Shown here one piece after another: positions 45,278 through 54,568 of a stretch of 64,000 nt of DNA. The notes below the pieces were generated by a model. That model saw only the letters and a program-made list of their open reading frames with translations, made no database searches and was not told the DNA's origin. Where the stretch lies: NCBI RefSeq assembly GCF_000993825.1, contig NZ_CP011114.1, forward strand, positions 4,526,001 through 4,590,000. The letters are read 5' to 3'. The position numbers and the translations under genes are program-made. The DNA comes from Paenibacillus durus ATCC 35681 (GTDB taxonomy: Bacteria; Bacillota; Bacilli; Paenibacillales; Paenibacillaceae). Within the stretch, counting starts at the first letter, position 1. The number at the start of each line of letters is the position of its first letter.

Positions 45278-46243
45278 ATGAGTAAAGTCAAGTGGGCCAT
45301 TATCGGACCGGGCGGCATTGCCCGGGAATTCTCCGAGGCTTTACAGAAACTGGGCGGCACACTGTATGCGGTGGGGTCGCGCAGTCTGGATAAAGCACAG
45401 CGCTTTGCCGAGCAATACGGAGCGGCCAAAGCTTACGGCGATTATAATGAAATGCTGCAGGACCCCGAAATCGATGCGGTCTACGTATCCACACCCCACA
45501 GCAATCACTATGAATATATTATTGAGAGCCTGAAGCAAGGCAAGCATGTGCTCGCGGAAAAAGCGATTACCGTCAACATTGCCCAGCTTCGGGAAATCGC
45601 GGCTCTGGCTGAGGAAAAAGGCCTGATCGTAGCGGAAGCGATGACCATCTATCATATGCCTTTGTATGCCAAGCTGCGGCAAATCGTCGACTCCGGCAAG
45701 ATTGGCCCGCTCAAAATGATCCAGGTCTCCTTCGGCAGCCATAAGGAATACGACGTGAATAACCGGTTCTTCAGCAAGGATCTGGCCGGGGGAGCGCTGC
45801 TCGATATCGGCACCTACGCTTTGTCGTTTGCCCGGTTCTTCCTGTCAGCCCAGCCGAAAGAGGTCCTTACGACCGTCAAGCCATTCGAGACCGGGGTTGA
45901 TGAGCAATCGGGTATTCTCCTGAAGAATGATGCCGACGAGATGGCGGTCATCTCCCTGACGATGCGGGCCAAAATGCCGAAAAGAGGCGTTGTCGCCGGA
46001 GAGAATGGATTCATCACCGTGGATAACTTCCCCCGCGCCTCCAAGGCCGTTATCCAGTATCTTGACGGAACTTCGGAAACGATTGAAGCCGGGGACACGG
46101 ACGAGGCCATCCAGTATGAAATCAGGCATATGGAGCAGGCCATTGCGGCAGGCGTCAGCGGCACGCTTCAGTTGTCCTTGGACGTTATGGAGATCATGAG
46201 CAATGTCAGAGGGCAGTGGGGCATTACCTATCCTTTTGAATGA
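45278..46243 (+). CDS. Gfo/Idh/MocA family oxidoreductase
   Basis: A 321-residue NAD(P)-dependent dehydrogenase. N-terminal Rossmann motif KWAIIGPGGIAREFSEAL, then AVYVSTPHSNHYEY and LAEKAITVN (the EKP region with Ala for Pro), followed by the C-terminal alpha/beta substrate domain with GGALLDIGTY. Likely acts on a sugar, inositol or trans-dihydrodiol-like substrate. Start at 45278 after GGAGGG. Confidence 0.9.
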   Translation: MSKVKWAIIGPGGIAREFSEALQKLGGTLYAVGSRSLDKAQRFAEQYGAAKAYGDYNEMLQDPEIDAVYVSTPHSNHYEYIIESLKQGKHVLAEKAITVNIAQLREIAALAEEKGLIVAEAMTIYHMPLYAKLRQIVDSGKIGPLKMIQVSFGSHKEYDVNNRFFSKDLAGGALLDIGTYALSFARFFLSAQPKEVLTTVKPFETGVDEQSGILLKNDADEMAVISLTMRAKMPKRGVVAGENGFITVDNFPRASKAVIQYLDGTSETIEAGDTDEAIQYEIRHMEQAIAAGVSGTLQLSLDVMEIMSNVRGQWGITYPFE

Positions 46244-46246
46244 ACC

Positions 46247-46295
46247 AAAAAAAACCGGTCAGTACACGAAATCATCGTGATTGACCGGTTTGGTT
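46247..46295. terminator. Bidirectional terminator
   Basis: AAACCGGTCA pairs with TGACCGGTTT, flanked by A8 and T-rich sequence, between converging genes. Confidence 0.85.
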
Positions 46296-46615
46296 TAGTT
46301 CTCCTTTTCGGCGATATGCTTCAGGATAGACAGCTTGTTGCTCCAGAACCGTTCATAGTAGGACAGCCATTCGTGAAGCTCCTCAAGCGGCTCGGGCTGC
46401 AGCCGGTACAGCTTCTCTCTCCCGACCTTCCGGCCACTGACCAGCTTCGCTTCCGATAGGATGTGCAGATGCTTGGCAATGGCTGTACGGCTTACTGAGA
46501 AATGAGAGGTTATTTCAGAGATGGGCCTTTCTTTCTCGGAAAGCAGCCGCAGCACTTGCCTGCGAGTCGGATCGGCAATCGCCTGGAATACATCATGCTT
46601 CTCCGCCGCAGCCAT
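46295..46615 (-). CDS. ArsR family winged-helix regulator
   Basis: A 106-residue HTH protein: AIADPTRRQVLRLLSEKERPI, then the recognition helix VSRTAIAKHLHILSEA and GREKLYRL wing. No metal-binding CxC is present, so it is of the metal-independent type usually paired with an SRPBCC protein. Its ATG directly follows the stop of that gene (TAAATG). Confidence 0.9.
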   Translation of the reverse strand: MAAAEKHDVFQAIADPTRRQVLRLLSEKERPISEITSHFSVSRTAIAKHLHILSEAKLVSGRKVGREKLYRLQPEPLEELHEWLSYYERFWSNKLSILKHIAEKEN

Positions 46616-47050
46616 TTAGGCTTCAACCGCCTTTTTCAACCGCTCCTGCACGATGGATACCCAGCCGCCGGCCATCCGGCCATGAATGACCGAGCTTTTC
46701 TCGCCCGCTTTTCCAATGAGCTCGTCAGGCTGCTTCCAGCCGCCATGAATAAGCGTAAATTCGGTCTTTCCTTCCAGTGCTTGCAGTTGAAAAGAAACCG
46801 TCCACCCCTCGGTATCCCAATCGAATGCCAGTCTATGCGGCGGATCAAGCGCTGTTACCTTGCACGGCGAAGGTCCGAAAGGAGATTGCAGATGAAATTC
46901 ACGGCCGATTTCCGGCTGAAAATCATTGGGCATGAACCACTCGGCAATCCCTTCAGATGTTGCCACTTTATTCCAAACCTTCTCAATCGGCGCATCAATA
47001 ATGACCGTTTGCACAATGTCCGGCAAGGCGCCTTGGCGTTTATCTTCCAT
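46616..47050 (-). CDS. SRPBCC (AHSA1-like) domain protein
   Basis: A 144-residue START-like fold: [24 protein letters not shown] at the N-terminus, then [11 protein letters not shown] and a long C-terminal helix [15 protein letters not shown]. Binds a hydrophobic ligand in related proteins. First gene of a two-gene unit with the ArsR regulator. Confidence 0.9.
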   Translation of the reverse strand: MEDKRQGALPDIVQTVIIDAPIEKVWNKVATSEGIAEWFMPNDFQPEIGREFHLQSPFGPSPCKVTALDPPHRLAFDWDTEGWTVSFQLQALEGKTEFTLIHGGWKQPDELIGKAGEKSSVIHGRMAGGWVSIVQERLKKAVEA

Positions 47051-47152
47051 GTATTACCCTTCTTTCGCGGCTTTTTAAAATAACACCTTTTGGTTTCATT
47101 TTAGATTATACAAAGCCTTTTGGTTTCATGTCAAACCTCGGATGAATTTACC

Positions 47153-48094
47153 TTATCCGCTCACCGACGCGATGAGCAAAGGCAGCACCAGGAAGGAGCC
47201 CAGCGTCGTCCATAGTATGCAGCGGGACACGAATGGCGGAGAGGCGCCAAATCGTTCCGCCAGAACGACCGCGTTAACCGCCACCGGCATAGAGGCAAGA
47301 ATAAAGAGTACGGAGTGGAGCGTCCCGGTAATCCCCAGCAGTTGTAGCACTGTCAGCGCCAGCAGCGGACCGATCAGCATCCGCATCACCATTCCCGTCC
47401 AGAACACCGGCATTTCGCCCTTCTTACTCGGCATCCTGCCCACTTTCATCATCTGCGCGCCCAGAATCGCCAGGACAACCGGAGAGTATGCTCCCGCCGC
47501 CATGGTTATCCCCTTGTCCACTTCGGCAGGCAGATGAAGATCGAACGCCCTGAGCAGTATCGCCAGAGTGGCGGCATAAATCGCGGGAAGGGAGAGCACT
47601 GATTTGATTGCGTTTTTTACGGAAAAATGGGAACGTGCCGCAAAATAAACGCCAATCGTGTTGACGATAATCATCTGCCCAATGACATAAACGGATGCTT
47701 TATCCAGCCCCGCCTGTCCAAAAGCGAGCAGAACAAGCGGAAGGCCGTAGTTTGCACTGTTGGTCAAAGTGGAAACAAGTGTCAATCCTGCCTGATCGGG
47801 CGAAGAGAATTTCATTATTTTACTGATGCCGCTCGCCGTCCCCCACAGAAGCAGCAGGTTCAGCAAGGAGAACGCCGCCGTCAAATAGATGTCGTCAAAT
47901 GAAATTTCCGCATGGGCCAGCGTGTCCAGAATTATGGCTGGGCTTAAAAAATACAGGTAAAGGGTAAGAAGCGGTTTCGTATCCAAGCGCTGAAAGCGCT
48001 CTATCAACGCACCGGCAATAATCGGAACCGACAGCGGGACAATGACTCCAAGCAGGGTGGACAGCACGGTTTGTATCACGGACAGGCACCTCAT
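47153..48094 (-). CDS. AEC (auxin efflux carrier) family transporter
   Basis: A 313-residue membrane protein with about ten helices in two repeats: IVPLSVPIIAGALIERF, YFLSPAIILDTLAHA, TNSANYGLPLVLLAFG and ILASMPVAVNAVVLAERFG are typical AEC/PIN-like sequences. Exports malate or other anions in some bacteria. A GTG at 48079 with AGGTG seven bases upstream may be the real start. Confidence 0.88.
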   Translation of the reverse strand: MRCLSVIQTVLSTLLGVIVPLSVPIIAGALIERFQRLDTKPLLTLYLYFLSPAIILDTLAHAEISFDDIYLTAAFSLLNLLLLWGTASGISKIMKFSSPDQAGLTLVSTLTNSANYGLPLVLLAFGQAGLDKASVYVIGQMIIVNTIGVYFAARSHFSVKNAIKSVLSLPAIYAATLAILLRAFDLHLPAEVDKGITMAAGAYSPVVLAILGAQMMKVGRMPSKKGEMPVFWTGMVMRMLIGPLLALTVLQLLGITGTLHSVLFILASMPVAVNAVVLAERFGASPPFVSRCILWTTLGSFLVLPLLIASVSG

Positions 48095-48300
48095 TATGTA
48101 GATTATTGCTTTCTACTATACCCCTCTGTTCATTACCCGTCCAAGACTTGTAAGCAATATCATTGATAGACACCGCCTATATCTCAAGCCGCTCTTATAA
48201 CCTCCGGCAGTATGAAGCCGCTGCCCTAGCAGGTTGTATTCAAAAAGCCCTGAGCGCCTGCCCAGAGCCTTATTTTGCATTGGCCTCGTGAATCTTGGAT

Positions 48301-48591
48301 TTACCCCTCCGGCAAATGCTCCTTGCAAAAAGCAGCCAGCTCTTCTTCCTCATCATCCTCAAGGTCGAATTCAAGAATCCGATGCGTCGTCGTTTCCATT
48401 ACATCATAAGTAACGACGTTTACCTCTCCGCCGGCCTCTTTAACGACAGCCCGGACGCTGACCCCGTTCTCCGAATAAAGCTCGTCCTCTTCCGGAATAT
48501 CCAGGTTAATCATAAACTCATAACGATTCCCTGCAATAATGCCGAACGGGTCCCGGATCTGCTCCACGGTGTAGCTCGATATCGCAAGCAT
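48301..48591 (-). CDS. DUF6509-like conserved protein
   Basis: A 96-residue acidic protein: YTVEQIRDPFGIIAGNRYEF, EEDELYSENGVSVR and a C-terminal acidic helix EFDLEDDEEEELAAFC. It resembles a small Paenibacillus/Bacillus family that I believe is DUF6509. Function unknown. AAAGGGGTG lies upstream of the ATG. The gap upstream (48592-48927) has no gene; it contains a hairpin at 48744-48781 (GACCGG/CCGGTC). Confidence 0.65.
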   Translation of the reverse strand: MLAISSYTVEQIRDPFGIIAGNRYEFMINLDIPEEDELYSENGVSVRAVVKEAGGEVNVVTYDVMETTTHRILEFDLEDDEEEELAAFCKEHLPEG

Positions 48592-48743
48592 TGATTTTCA
48601 CCCCTTTCATCTATATTCGCCGCTGCGACTTCAGGAGATCATCATAGCACAGGCTTGGCAGCGAGCGCCAGATGAAGGCGGATCGGCGCTGTCAATCTCA
48701 GCTTTTACGAGTGCGGGCGTTAGCTAAACCTGGGATTGGAAAA

Positions 48744-48781
48744 ATGACCGGGCGAAGCGTCCGATGCGTTTCGTCCGGTCA
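48744..48781. terminator. Hairpin downstream of the decayed permease gene
   Basis: GACCGG-CGAA-GCG pairs with TGCG-TTTCG-CCGGTC. On the minus strand TTTTTCCAATC follows, so it may be the old terminator of the permease gene. Confidence 0.5.
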
Positions 48782-48927
48782 TCCACCGCTTTGCCGGAGA
48801 ATTTCACGAGAAATAAGGACATGGAATACATAGTAGTTCTTTTTAGAACTATCATTTGTAGAATGACGTCGTCATGCGTCGCATCGGAGAGAACGCCGCT
48901 GTCGTCAGACGACGAAAAATGGGGGGG

Positions 48928-49460
48928 TCACACGAGAAACATGGCGACAACAGTGGTGACCGCAAGGCCGATCAGCACGGGCCGCAAATTGCGGCGTGCC
49001 AGCTCAAACGGACTGACGCCGCAGATGGCCGCCGCTGGAATGAGCGCCCAGGGGATGAGCGTTCCGCCGCCGACCCAAATGGCGGCTACCTGGCCAAGCG
49101 TCGTCAGCGTAGCGGCGCCGGAGCCGATGGCTGTGGCGAACAGATGCGTAATGGAGCCGGCCAGCGAAATGCCGGAGAAGCCGGAGAGCGCAATGCTGTG
49201 GCCGAACAGATTCATGGCCACCGCGGCTCCGAGCGCGGGCAGGCCGACCCGGAGCGCCACCGGCAGCAGGAAGGCGCCCACCAGGGTCACCGCGGGCGAA
49301 GGCCAGAAAAAGAGGGAGGAAGGCAGCATTATGATGCCGATTCCCAATAGGCCATTGCCGGGGTGCGGAGAAACCGGGTCAGCGGGGAGACCATCGTCTC
49401 GTTGATGCCAGTAAATCTCAGTACCCGGCTCATCGCCACGATGATCGAAATGCCGTTAAC
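48928..49460 (-). pseudogene. Decayed permease gene (YhfA-like), 5'-truncated and frameshifted
   Basis: Two adjacent reading frames encode continuous permease-like sequence: VAMSRVLRFTGINETMVSPL in one, then FFWPSPAVTLVGAFLLPVAL and GHSIALSGFSGISLAG in the other. The frame changes near 49340, at TATTGGGAATCGG. Sequence like the family begins only at about 49454; the N-terminal two thirds are missing. The C-terminus (VAMFLV) looks natural. A remnant of a larger transporter of about 460 residues. Confidence 0.7.
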
Positions 49461-49726
49461 TGGATTCCCATAACGGGACGCCCCCCCCTCATATCCAACT
49501 GATGCTACAAGGTATGCGAGAGCCCATATGCGGTTCATAGGCCTAAATACCTTTATAAAATACCGACAGCACAATCGATTCGACGGAATTAGACCAAAAG
49601 TCATACTTTATTCAGACTTTTTTTACTATAAACGACACAAATAATAATGCAGTCCTAAAAATTGCATGGTATTATTTGCTTAATTGAAAGCTTTCTTTTC
49701 ACAAAATCTATTGGGGGGCGTAAACT

Positions 49727-50041
49727 ATGAAAGTTGTATTAAAGAATCCGGGCGGGCTGACAAAAGAGGTAAAGGTCGGTTTCAGCTGGACAACCTTCTT
49801 TTTCGGTTTTCTTCCGGCTTTGTTCCGGGGCGATTTGAAATGGGCGATCATCTTGTTAATCATAGAATCGGTTATGGGTTCATTTACTCTTGGAGTCGGC
49901 GCCGTGGTAACCGGGATCGTATTCTCCTTTGTTTACAACAAGATTTACATAAAGGAACTGATTGAAAAAGGATACCGACCCGCAGACGATCATTCCAGAG
50001 CTGTTCTGGAAAGCCGGAAAATCCTTTCGCGGGCTGCTTAA
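49727..50041 (+). CDS. Small membrane protein, HrgC/DUF2628-like
   Basis: A 104-residue protein: VKVGFSWTTFFFGFLPALFRGD, then a second hydrophobic stretch (IILLIIESVMGSFTLGVG) and a third reaching FVYNKIYIKELIEKGYRP. This is the pattern of small HrgC-type/DUF2628 membrane proteins. Function unknown. GGGGGG lies upstream of the ATG. The leader 49461-49726 shows no gene. Confidence 0.7.
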   Translation: MKVVLKNPGGLTKEVKVGFSWTTFFFGFLPALFRGDLKWAIILLIIESVMGSFTLGVGAVVTGIVFSFVYNKIYIKELIEKGYRPADDHSRAVLESRKILSRAA

Positions 50042-50098
50042 ACTTTCCCGCTCAGCAAAAACATCTTTGTTCGCCAACATACATAAACGCATCCGTTA

Positions 50099-50140
50099 TA
50101 AGCCAGGTTCCTGTGTCAGCAGTTCAGGAGCCTGGCTTTT
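50099..50140 (+). terminator. Terminator
   Basis: AAGCCAGGTTCCTG pairs with CAGGAGCCTGGCTT followed by TTGATTTT. Confidence 0.8.
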
Positions 50141-50144
50141 GATT

Positions 50145-50999
50145 TTAGAGCGATGTTTCGCCGATCTCCGCCAGTCTGGCGAGAATTCGCCGTTTGCGGT
50201 ACAGCATCCGGGCCGCTTCCGATACCCCTTTCAGCATCTCGCGGTTTGTATACGCGCCAAATAACATTCCGGCAACGGGAATCGTCTGCAACAGCTTCTT
50301 CGAGCTCCAGTTGTCCCGGTATGCGGCGATGACTTCGCGCCAGCCCTGGATTTTCGATACGGCTGCGCCTTCGCCGCCGAAAGTCCCGCCGTCCCTGCCA
50401 AGCTCCAGGTTCAGCTCTTCCAGAATCGCCCGTTTGCCAATCGTTTCGGAGGAAGCGAGCTGCATCACCTTTACGGCGAAGATGCGCTCCTCCTTTTCCA
50501 GCGGGTTAAACCCGTAGCACAGGCCGATCTCCTGAATCACCTTCAGCGACAGGCCAAGGACGGCGGGAATATCCGCCGCCAAGGTAAACACGCCGCCAAA
50601 GCCCGTGGTCGCCCCCTGCGCCGTGGCGTAATTGCTCCGGCTTTTGGACAGCCGCCGCGCCACTTCATCCATCACCGCCAGCGGATACGGGCCTTCGGCC
50701 TTTCCTCCCGCCTCGCGGCTCACCTCGCTCATAAGCTCGCCAACCTTGCGTCCCGCCACGAGGTAGTTCCCGCCGTTCTGGATATAGCTTCCAAGCTCAT
50801 CCAGGAGCAGGCCTATTTTTTCATGGACAATCTTGGGGGTAATCTTGTCCAGCAGCTTGAAGGGCAGCCGGGTCACTCGCTCCCAGATCATGAGCTGTCT
50901 CTGTTCCTTCTCCCAGCTTCTCACCTCTTCAAGCGCCGCGCGCAGCTCCGCCTGCGTTTCCATCCCTCCAGAACCAAGCGTTGTTTCCGTCATTGTCAC
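50145..50999 (-). CDS. EcsC family protein
   Basis: A 284-residue protein of the EcsC family: the WEKEQRQLMIWERVT start, ATTGFGGVFTLAADIPAVLGLSLKVIQEIGLCYGF centre and TIPVAGMLFGAYTNREM end are typical. In B. subtilis EcsC belongs to the Ecs ABC locus that affects secretion and intramembrane proteolysis; this copy stands alone. Predicted to associate with the membrane. Confidence 0.88.
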   Translation of the reverse strand: MTMTETTLGSGGMETQAELRAALEEVRSWEKEQRQLMIWERVTRLPFKLLDKITPKIVHEKIGLLLDELGSYIQNGGNYLVAGRKVGELMSEVSREAGGKAEGPYPLAVMDEVARRLSKSRSNYATAQGATTGFGGVFTLAADIPAVLGLSLKVIQEIGLCYGFNPLEKEERIFAVKVMQLASSETIGKRAILEELNLELGRDGGTFGGEGAAVSKIQGWREVIAAYRDNWSSKKLLQTIPVAGMLFGAYTNREMLKGVSEAARMLYRKRRILARLAEIGETSL

Positions 51000-51162
51000 G
51001 CCTCCTTTTGCAATCCTCGCAGCCTTAACGATTTTTCCGCTTTTCTAATATATACCCTAAAGTCCCCTCTTCCGGAATACAAAATGAAAAAGACCTCCGC
51101 CCACGACGGAAGCCTGTGTACAGAAACGTTTCTTCGGTTATGCCGGTTGCTTGCTATACGGA

Positions 51163-51432
51163 TTAATGCTCCTGATTATTCAAAGAGGACAGTCTCTTCT
51201 TTTCTTCCTCCAGCATTTCCTCCGCCAAATCCACGCCATGCCCCTGAACCGATCCCTCCGGCGCGTGCTTGATCGCCCGTTCGGCATGCTTTAGACTGTT
51301 CTCGGCTTGCTCAATTACCTTCTCCGTCGGATGGCTCATCGCTTGGGTGACGGCGTTATGCAGTTTTTGCGCCGAATCCTGCGCCTGATCCACGGTGCTG
51401 TTCGTTCGCATACTGGACTCATAATGTCTCAT
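51163..51432 (-). CDS. Small hydrophilic protein, unknown
   Basis: An 89-residue helical, His/Glu/Gln-rich protein (AQKLHNAVTQAMSHPTEKVI, HAERAIKHAPEG). AAGGAGAGG lies nine bases before the ATG. No family recognised; composition suggests a small stress or spore-associated protein, which is only a guess. Confidence 0.55.
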   Translation of the reverse strand: MRHYESSMRTNSTVDQAQDSAQKLHNAVTQAMSHPTEKVIEQAENSLKHAERAIKHAPEGSVQGHGVDLAEEMLEEEKKRLSSLNNQEH

Positions 51433-51555
51433 TAATCATAACCTCTCCTTCTTCTCGCGTAGCTGCTATCCTTTCGTGTATAGGATGGCCTGAAGAGGAT
51501 GATTTTTATGTAATCCGACAGGAGAAAAATCGTGGATTACGCTCTGTGGCTGTTA

Positions 51556-52074
51556 TTAAGCCAGCGCCGTAACCAGACTTTTGCCGAAATCCCGCGCCCC
51601 GTCCGGTCCGTTGCTGGTGATGATATCGTCATGCGCCACCACATTTTGCACCACATAGTCCACGCTGTTGGCTTTCAGCTCATCAATCATGACATCCACC
51701 GGATAACAGGTCGCCTGGCGTCCGGCAAGCAGACCCGTCTTCACAACCGCGACAGAGCCTGCGCAGATGCCGGCAACGAGAATCTTCTGCTCATAAGCCT
51801 GCTTTAAATATTGGATCAGTTGATCATCGCCCCACAGGTAATCGATCGTCCCGGAGCCGCCGATGACTGCTACCACATTGTAATCCGAGGCGGAAACATC
51901 GGAGTATACAACTTCGGCGTTTACTTTTCCCTGGTTGTCGCCTGTGATCTCACCAGTTTTCGTGCTGGCCACCGTTACGGTGATACCGGCGTTCTCCAGC
52001 TCCGCCTTCGGATGAAACAGTTCATCTTCATTGAAACGGTCCGGCGGAATAATTAGCAGCGCTTTTTTACTCAT
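51556..52074 (-). CDS. DJ-1/PfpI family protein
   Basis: A 172-residue alpha/beta protein. KKALLIIPPDRFNEDEL start, EVVYSDVSASDYNVVAVIGG and nucleophile-elbow Cys in VAGICAGSVAVVKTG. Family members act as glyoxalase/deglycase-like enzymes, proteases or chaperones. The start at 52074 is behind GGGGAGGG. It lies downstream of an HxlR regulator on the same strand, with a shared 40-bp operator between, which suggests aldehyde or electrophile defence. Confidence 0.87.
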   Translation of the reverse strand: MSKKALLIIPPDRFNEDELFHPKAELENAGITVTVASTKTGEITGDNQGKVNAEVVYSDVSASDYNVVAVIGGSGTIDYLWGDDQLIQYLKQAYEQKILVAGICAGSVAVVKTGLLAGRQATCYPVDVMIDELKANSVDYVVQNVVAHDDIITSNGPDGARDFGKSLVTALA

Positions 52075-52140
52075 TGGTAAAGGTCCCTCCCCAAATTTAT
52101 CTTCACGAGTCACATTGTAACGCCGCCGGCGTGTCCTGTG

Positions 52141-52180
52141 AAGAATGCACTTTTTAGTACAGAGGTTACCAAAAGGTTAC
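52141..52180 (-). promoter_or_regulatory. HxlR-family operator upstream of the DJ-1 gene (site B)
   Basis: On the minus strand GTAAC-N6-GTAAC-N11-AAAGTGC-A-T-T-CTT, the same spacing as at hxlA and the SDR gene. Confidence 0.68.
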
Positions 52181-52220
52181 CTGCTTTCCGTCTTTTTGCG
52201 GCCTTGGCCCCGTGGCTTGT

Positions 52221-52649
52221 TTAGGCTTTTTTGCAGGTCCCTTCGCAGCTATCCGCGCTTACTTCCGTCTCGTCTGCCAGCTTCAGCTCCTGTTTAATCC
52301 GCTCGATCCGCATTTTTCCCCACTCGTACATCATCTCGACAATGGGCAGAAGCGTCATCCCAAGCTCGGTCATCGAGTACTCCACCTTCGGAGGAATATC
52401 GGGATACACCTCCCGGTGAACAATGCCGTCTTCCATCAATTCGCGAAGCTGCTGGGTTAGTATTTTATGCGAAATTTTCGGAAAAAGCTTCTGCAAATCG
52501 CTGAACCGGTGCGGACCCTCCACGCCAAGATGCCACAAAATGACAACCTTCCATTTTCCGCTGATGATGGATAGGGTAAGCTCCTTTTCACAGTGAAAAT
52601 CGCCGTTCACGATTTTTTGTCTGATTTCCTCTCTTAACGGATCGGACAT
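52221..52649 (-). CDS. HxlR family transcriptional regulator
   Basis: A 142-residue winged-helix regulator: [38 protein letters not shown] and [17 protein letters not shown]. Cysteines occur before the DNA-binding core and in a C-terminal tail (CEGTC), possible redox sensors. AAGGAGGG precedes the ATG. Probably controls the DJ-1/PfpI gene just downstream. Confidence 0.9.
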   Translation of the reverse strand: MSDPLREEIRQKIVNGDFHCEKELTLSIISGKWKVVILWHLGVEGPHRFSDLQKLFPKISHKILTQQLRELMEDGIVHREVYPDIPPKVEYSMTELGMTLLPIVEMMYEWGKMRIERIKQELKLADETEVSADSCEGTCKKA

Positions 52650-52946
52650 TCGGCCGCTCCCTCCTTATTCCATGGATACGCCATGCCTCTTGCGCCGGTC
52701 TGAGCCTTTAGGGCGTCTTCGTTATTATATACCATAACAGCAAGTAGCTTTGACGACATACGCATCGTTAATGAGTACATCTTCCTTTAATACCTACCGC
52801 ACAAGGCCCTTTGAAATGACCGTTTGTCGTTTAGCACCTTTGGTGTACGATTAAACCGCCTACCAAGTACAGGTTTTTTTGATTTCCACGATAATGGATA
52901 GTAAGGACTCTCATCGTTAGTTTGTCTGAAGAAAATCTTTCTAAAT

Positions 52947-53000
52947 TATTTATCAATATTTCACGCATAGCTTTTTTAAGGCGGGGAGTATTGATAAATA
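52947..53000. repeat. Perfect 12-bp inverted repeat
   Basis: TATTTATCAATA (52947-52958) and TATTGATAAATA (52989-53000) are exact complements 30 bp apart, 85 bp ahead of the protease gene. The surrounding gap 52650-53084 is AT-rich and has no gene that I can support. Confidence 0.6.
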
Positions 53001-53084
53001 CACCATTTTTCCCTCATTATAACATTTACACATGACTCTAATTTGATTTTGTTATTACACCAAAATCTTTAGAGGAGCGAGAAA

Positions 53085-53645
53085 ATGAATACTAAATTTA
53101 AACGTGTTTTTGCAGTATCTCTGATCTTTTTTTTGTTCTCTTTTTCCACAGCATTTGCTTATTTATTAAAACCTTATGGATGGCCAAAAACTTCTGGGCA
53201 AACATATACGGTAAAGGTGAAATATAGCACTTCGGATGCGAATTATAAAACCGCCTGGTCCACCGCAGTTAATGATTGGAACAATAAGCAATCAAAAATT
53301 CGTTTTGATTTATCAGAGCTTTATACCAGTTCCGCAAATTCCGTTGGTACTATGATCAATTCTGACACATCTATCTATGGTGAAACTACCAATACTCTCA
53401 CTAGCGATTCCAGTCAGATCACTAGCTTCGTAGCAAGATTAAATACAGCGAACAGCGAAATAGCTGGAAATGCTACCGTTCGAAGATCTACTTCCAATCA
53501 TGAACTAGGGCATGCCTTGGCGTTAGCCGACAATAATGTAAGTGTGATTTTTCTTGCCATCATGAACCAATTAAGAGACAGAACAACTACATATACTCCG
53601 CAAACTGACGATGTAAATGGAGTTAATGCAAAGTACCCATTTTAA
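53085..53645 (+). CDS. Secreted zinc metalloprotease with Asp third ligand
   Basis: A 186-residue secreted protein: signal peptide (residues 1-25, cleavage near AFA-Y), a small matrixin-like domain, zinc motif HELGHALALAD and a Met-turn candidate AIMNQL. The spacing HExxHxxxxxD matches snapalysin-type aspzincins rather than matrixins, which end in His; the usual Gly at position 8 is Ala. Good GGAG upstream. AT-rich. Followed after 22 bp by a membrane-anchored protein gene. Confidence 0.78.
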   Translation: MNTKFKRVFAVSLIFFLFSFSTAFAYLLKPYGWPKTSGQTYTVKVKYSTSDANYKTAWSTAVNDWNNKQSKIRFDLSELYTSSANSVGTMINSDTSIYGETTNTLTSDSSQITSFVARLNTANSEIAGNATVRRSTSNHELGHALALADNNVSVIFLAIMNQLRDRTTTYTPQTDDVNGVNAKYPF

Positions 53646-53667
53646 CAAGAGAAGGTGTTGATCTGAA

Positions 53668-54354
53668 ATGCTAAATAAATTCAAAACTTTTAAGTATCCT
53701 GTGGTAATCGCTATTGGTTGTGCAATATTAATTTGGGGTATGACTACATACGTACAAAAACAGAAAGAACAAGGGGCTATTGTTTACAGAGTCGAATCAC
53801 ATGCAGACCGTGCTTTAGCAGTTGATGTTGAAGGATTAGTAAACCACTCCGATTATATCGTAATGGGCCACTATGATAAGTTTGAAAAGAAATGGGAAGT
53901 TAGTGCTGACCCCTACACGGAAGGCGATATTTACAATTTTGTAGTTGACGAAATCATTCTCGGAGAAGTGCCTCAAAACATTCCAGTGGGAATACCTCAT
54001 TATAAGCGGGTCGCAACACAAATTGAGGGCAAGACCTATAGTGCAGATTTTACTGAGCCTAATTATATCAATCCTAACTTTGACAGTAAGTATATTCTAT
54101 TTCTCAAAAAGTATGAGCCTTTAAACCTTTACACACCTGCGTCTGTTCCTTATCACATTGAGATCGATTCCAATAACAAAATTGCTCTAAAATACAGCAA
54201 TGGCGACGATCCAAAGCAAGTTAAAATCAATAATGATGAGATCATAGAATTCAAGCCCGACTCTTATGATCTCAGTAAACTTGATAAAATAACTGGCAAG
54301 TCCGTAGATGAACTTAAAACTTCATTAAAAGATACGGTAAAAAAACTTAAATAA
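53668..54354 (+). CDS. Membrane-anchored extracellular protein, unknown
   Basis: A 228-residue protein with one N-terminal transmembrane helix (VVIAIGCAILIWGMTTYV) and a hydrophilic outer domain of about 190 residues (HSDYIVMGHYDKF, FVVDEIILGEVP, DSKYILFLKKYEPL). AGAAGG precedes it. Probably co-expressed with the protease gene; a substrate, inhibitor or chaperone role is possible but not shown. No family recognised. Confidence 0.65.
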   Translation: MLNKFKTFKYPVVIAIGCAILIWGMTTYVQKQKEQGAIVYRVESHADRALAVDVEGLVNHSDYIVMGHYDKFEKKWEVSADPYTEGDIYNFVVDEIILGEVPQNIPVGIPHYKRVATQIEGKTYSADFTEPNYINPNFDSKYILFLKKYEPLNLYTPASVPYHIEIDSNNKIALKYSNGDDPKQVKINNDEIIEFKPDSYDLSKLDKITGKSVDELKTSLKDTVKKLK

Positions 54355-54401
54355 CCAGTAATTGTGTTCCAAACAAGAGTTGATTGTTACTGCTAACTAG
54401 A

Positions 54402-54463
54402 AGGGTTATCCAATTCTTTCTTGTGATATTATCTTTACTAATACCACTGAATTGGATAACCCT
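54402..54463 (+). repeat. Perfect 14-bp inverted repeat, terminator candidate
   Basis: AGGGTTATCCAATT (54402-54415) and AATTGGATAACCCT (54450-54463) with a 34-nt loop, followed by AATTTATCC. It may end transcription of the protease pair. Confidence 0.6.
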
Positions 54464-54568
54464 AATTTATCCTATACGTACATTTACGTTTATAAATATG
54501 CAAAAACAATCTACTTTTTCACAAACATTACCAACTTTCATTGGTGGTGAAATGTTAAAATGCTCCCC

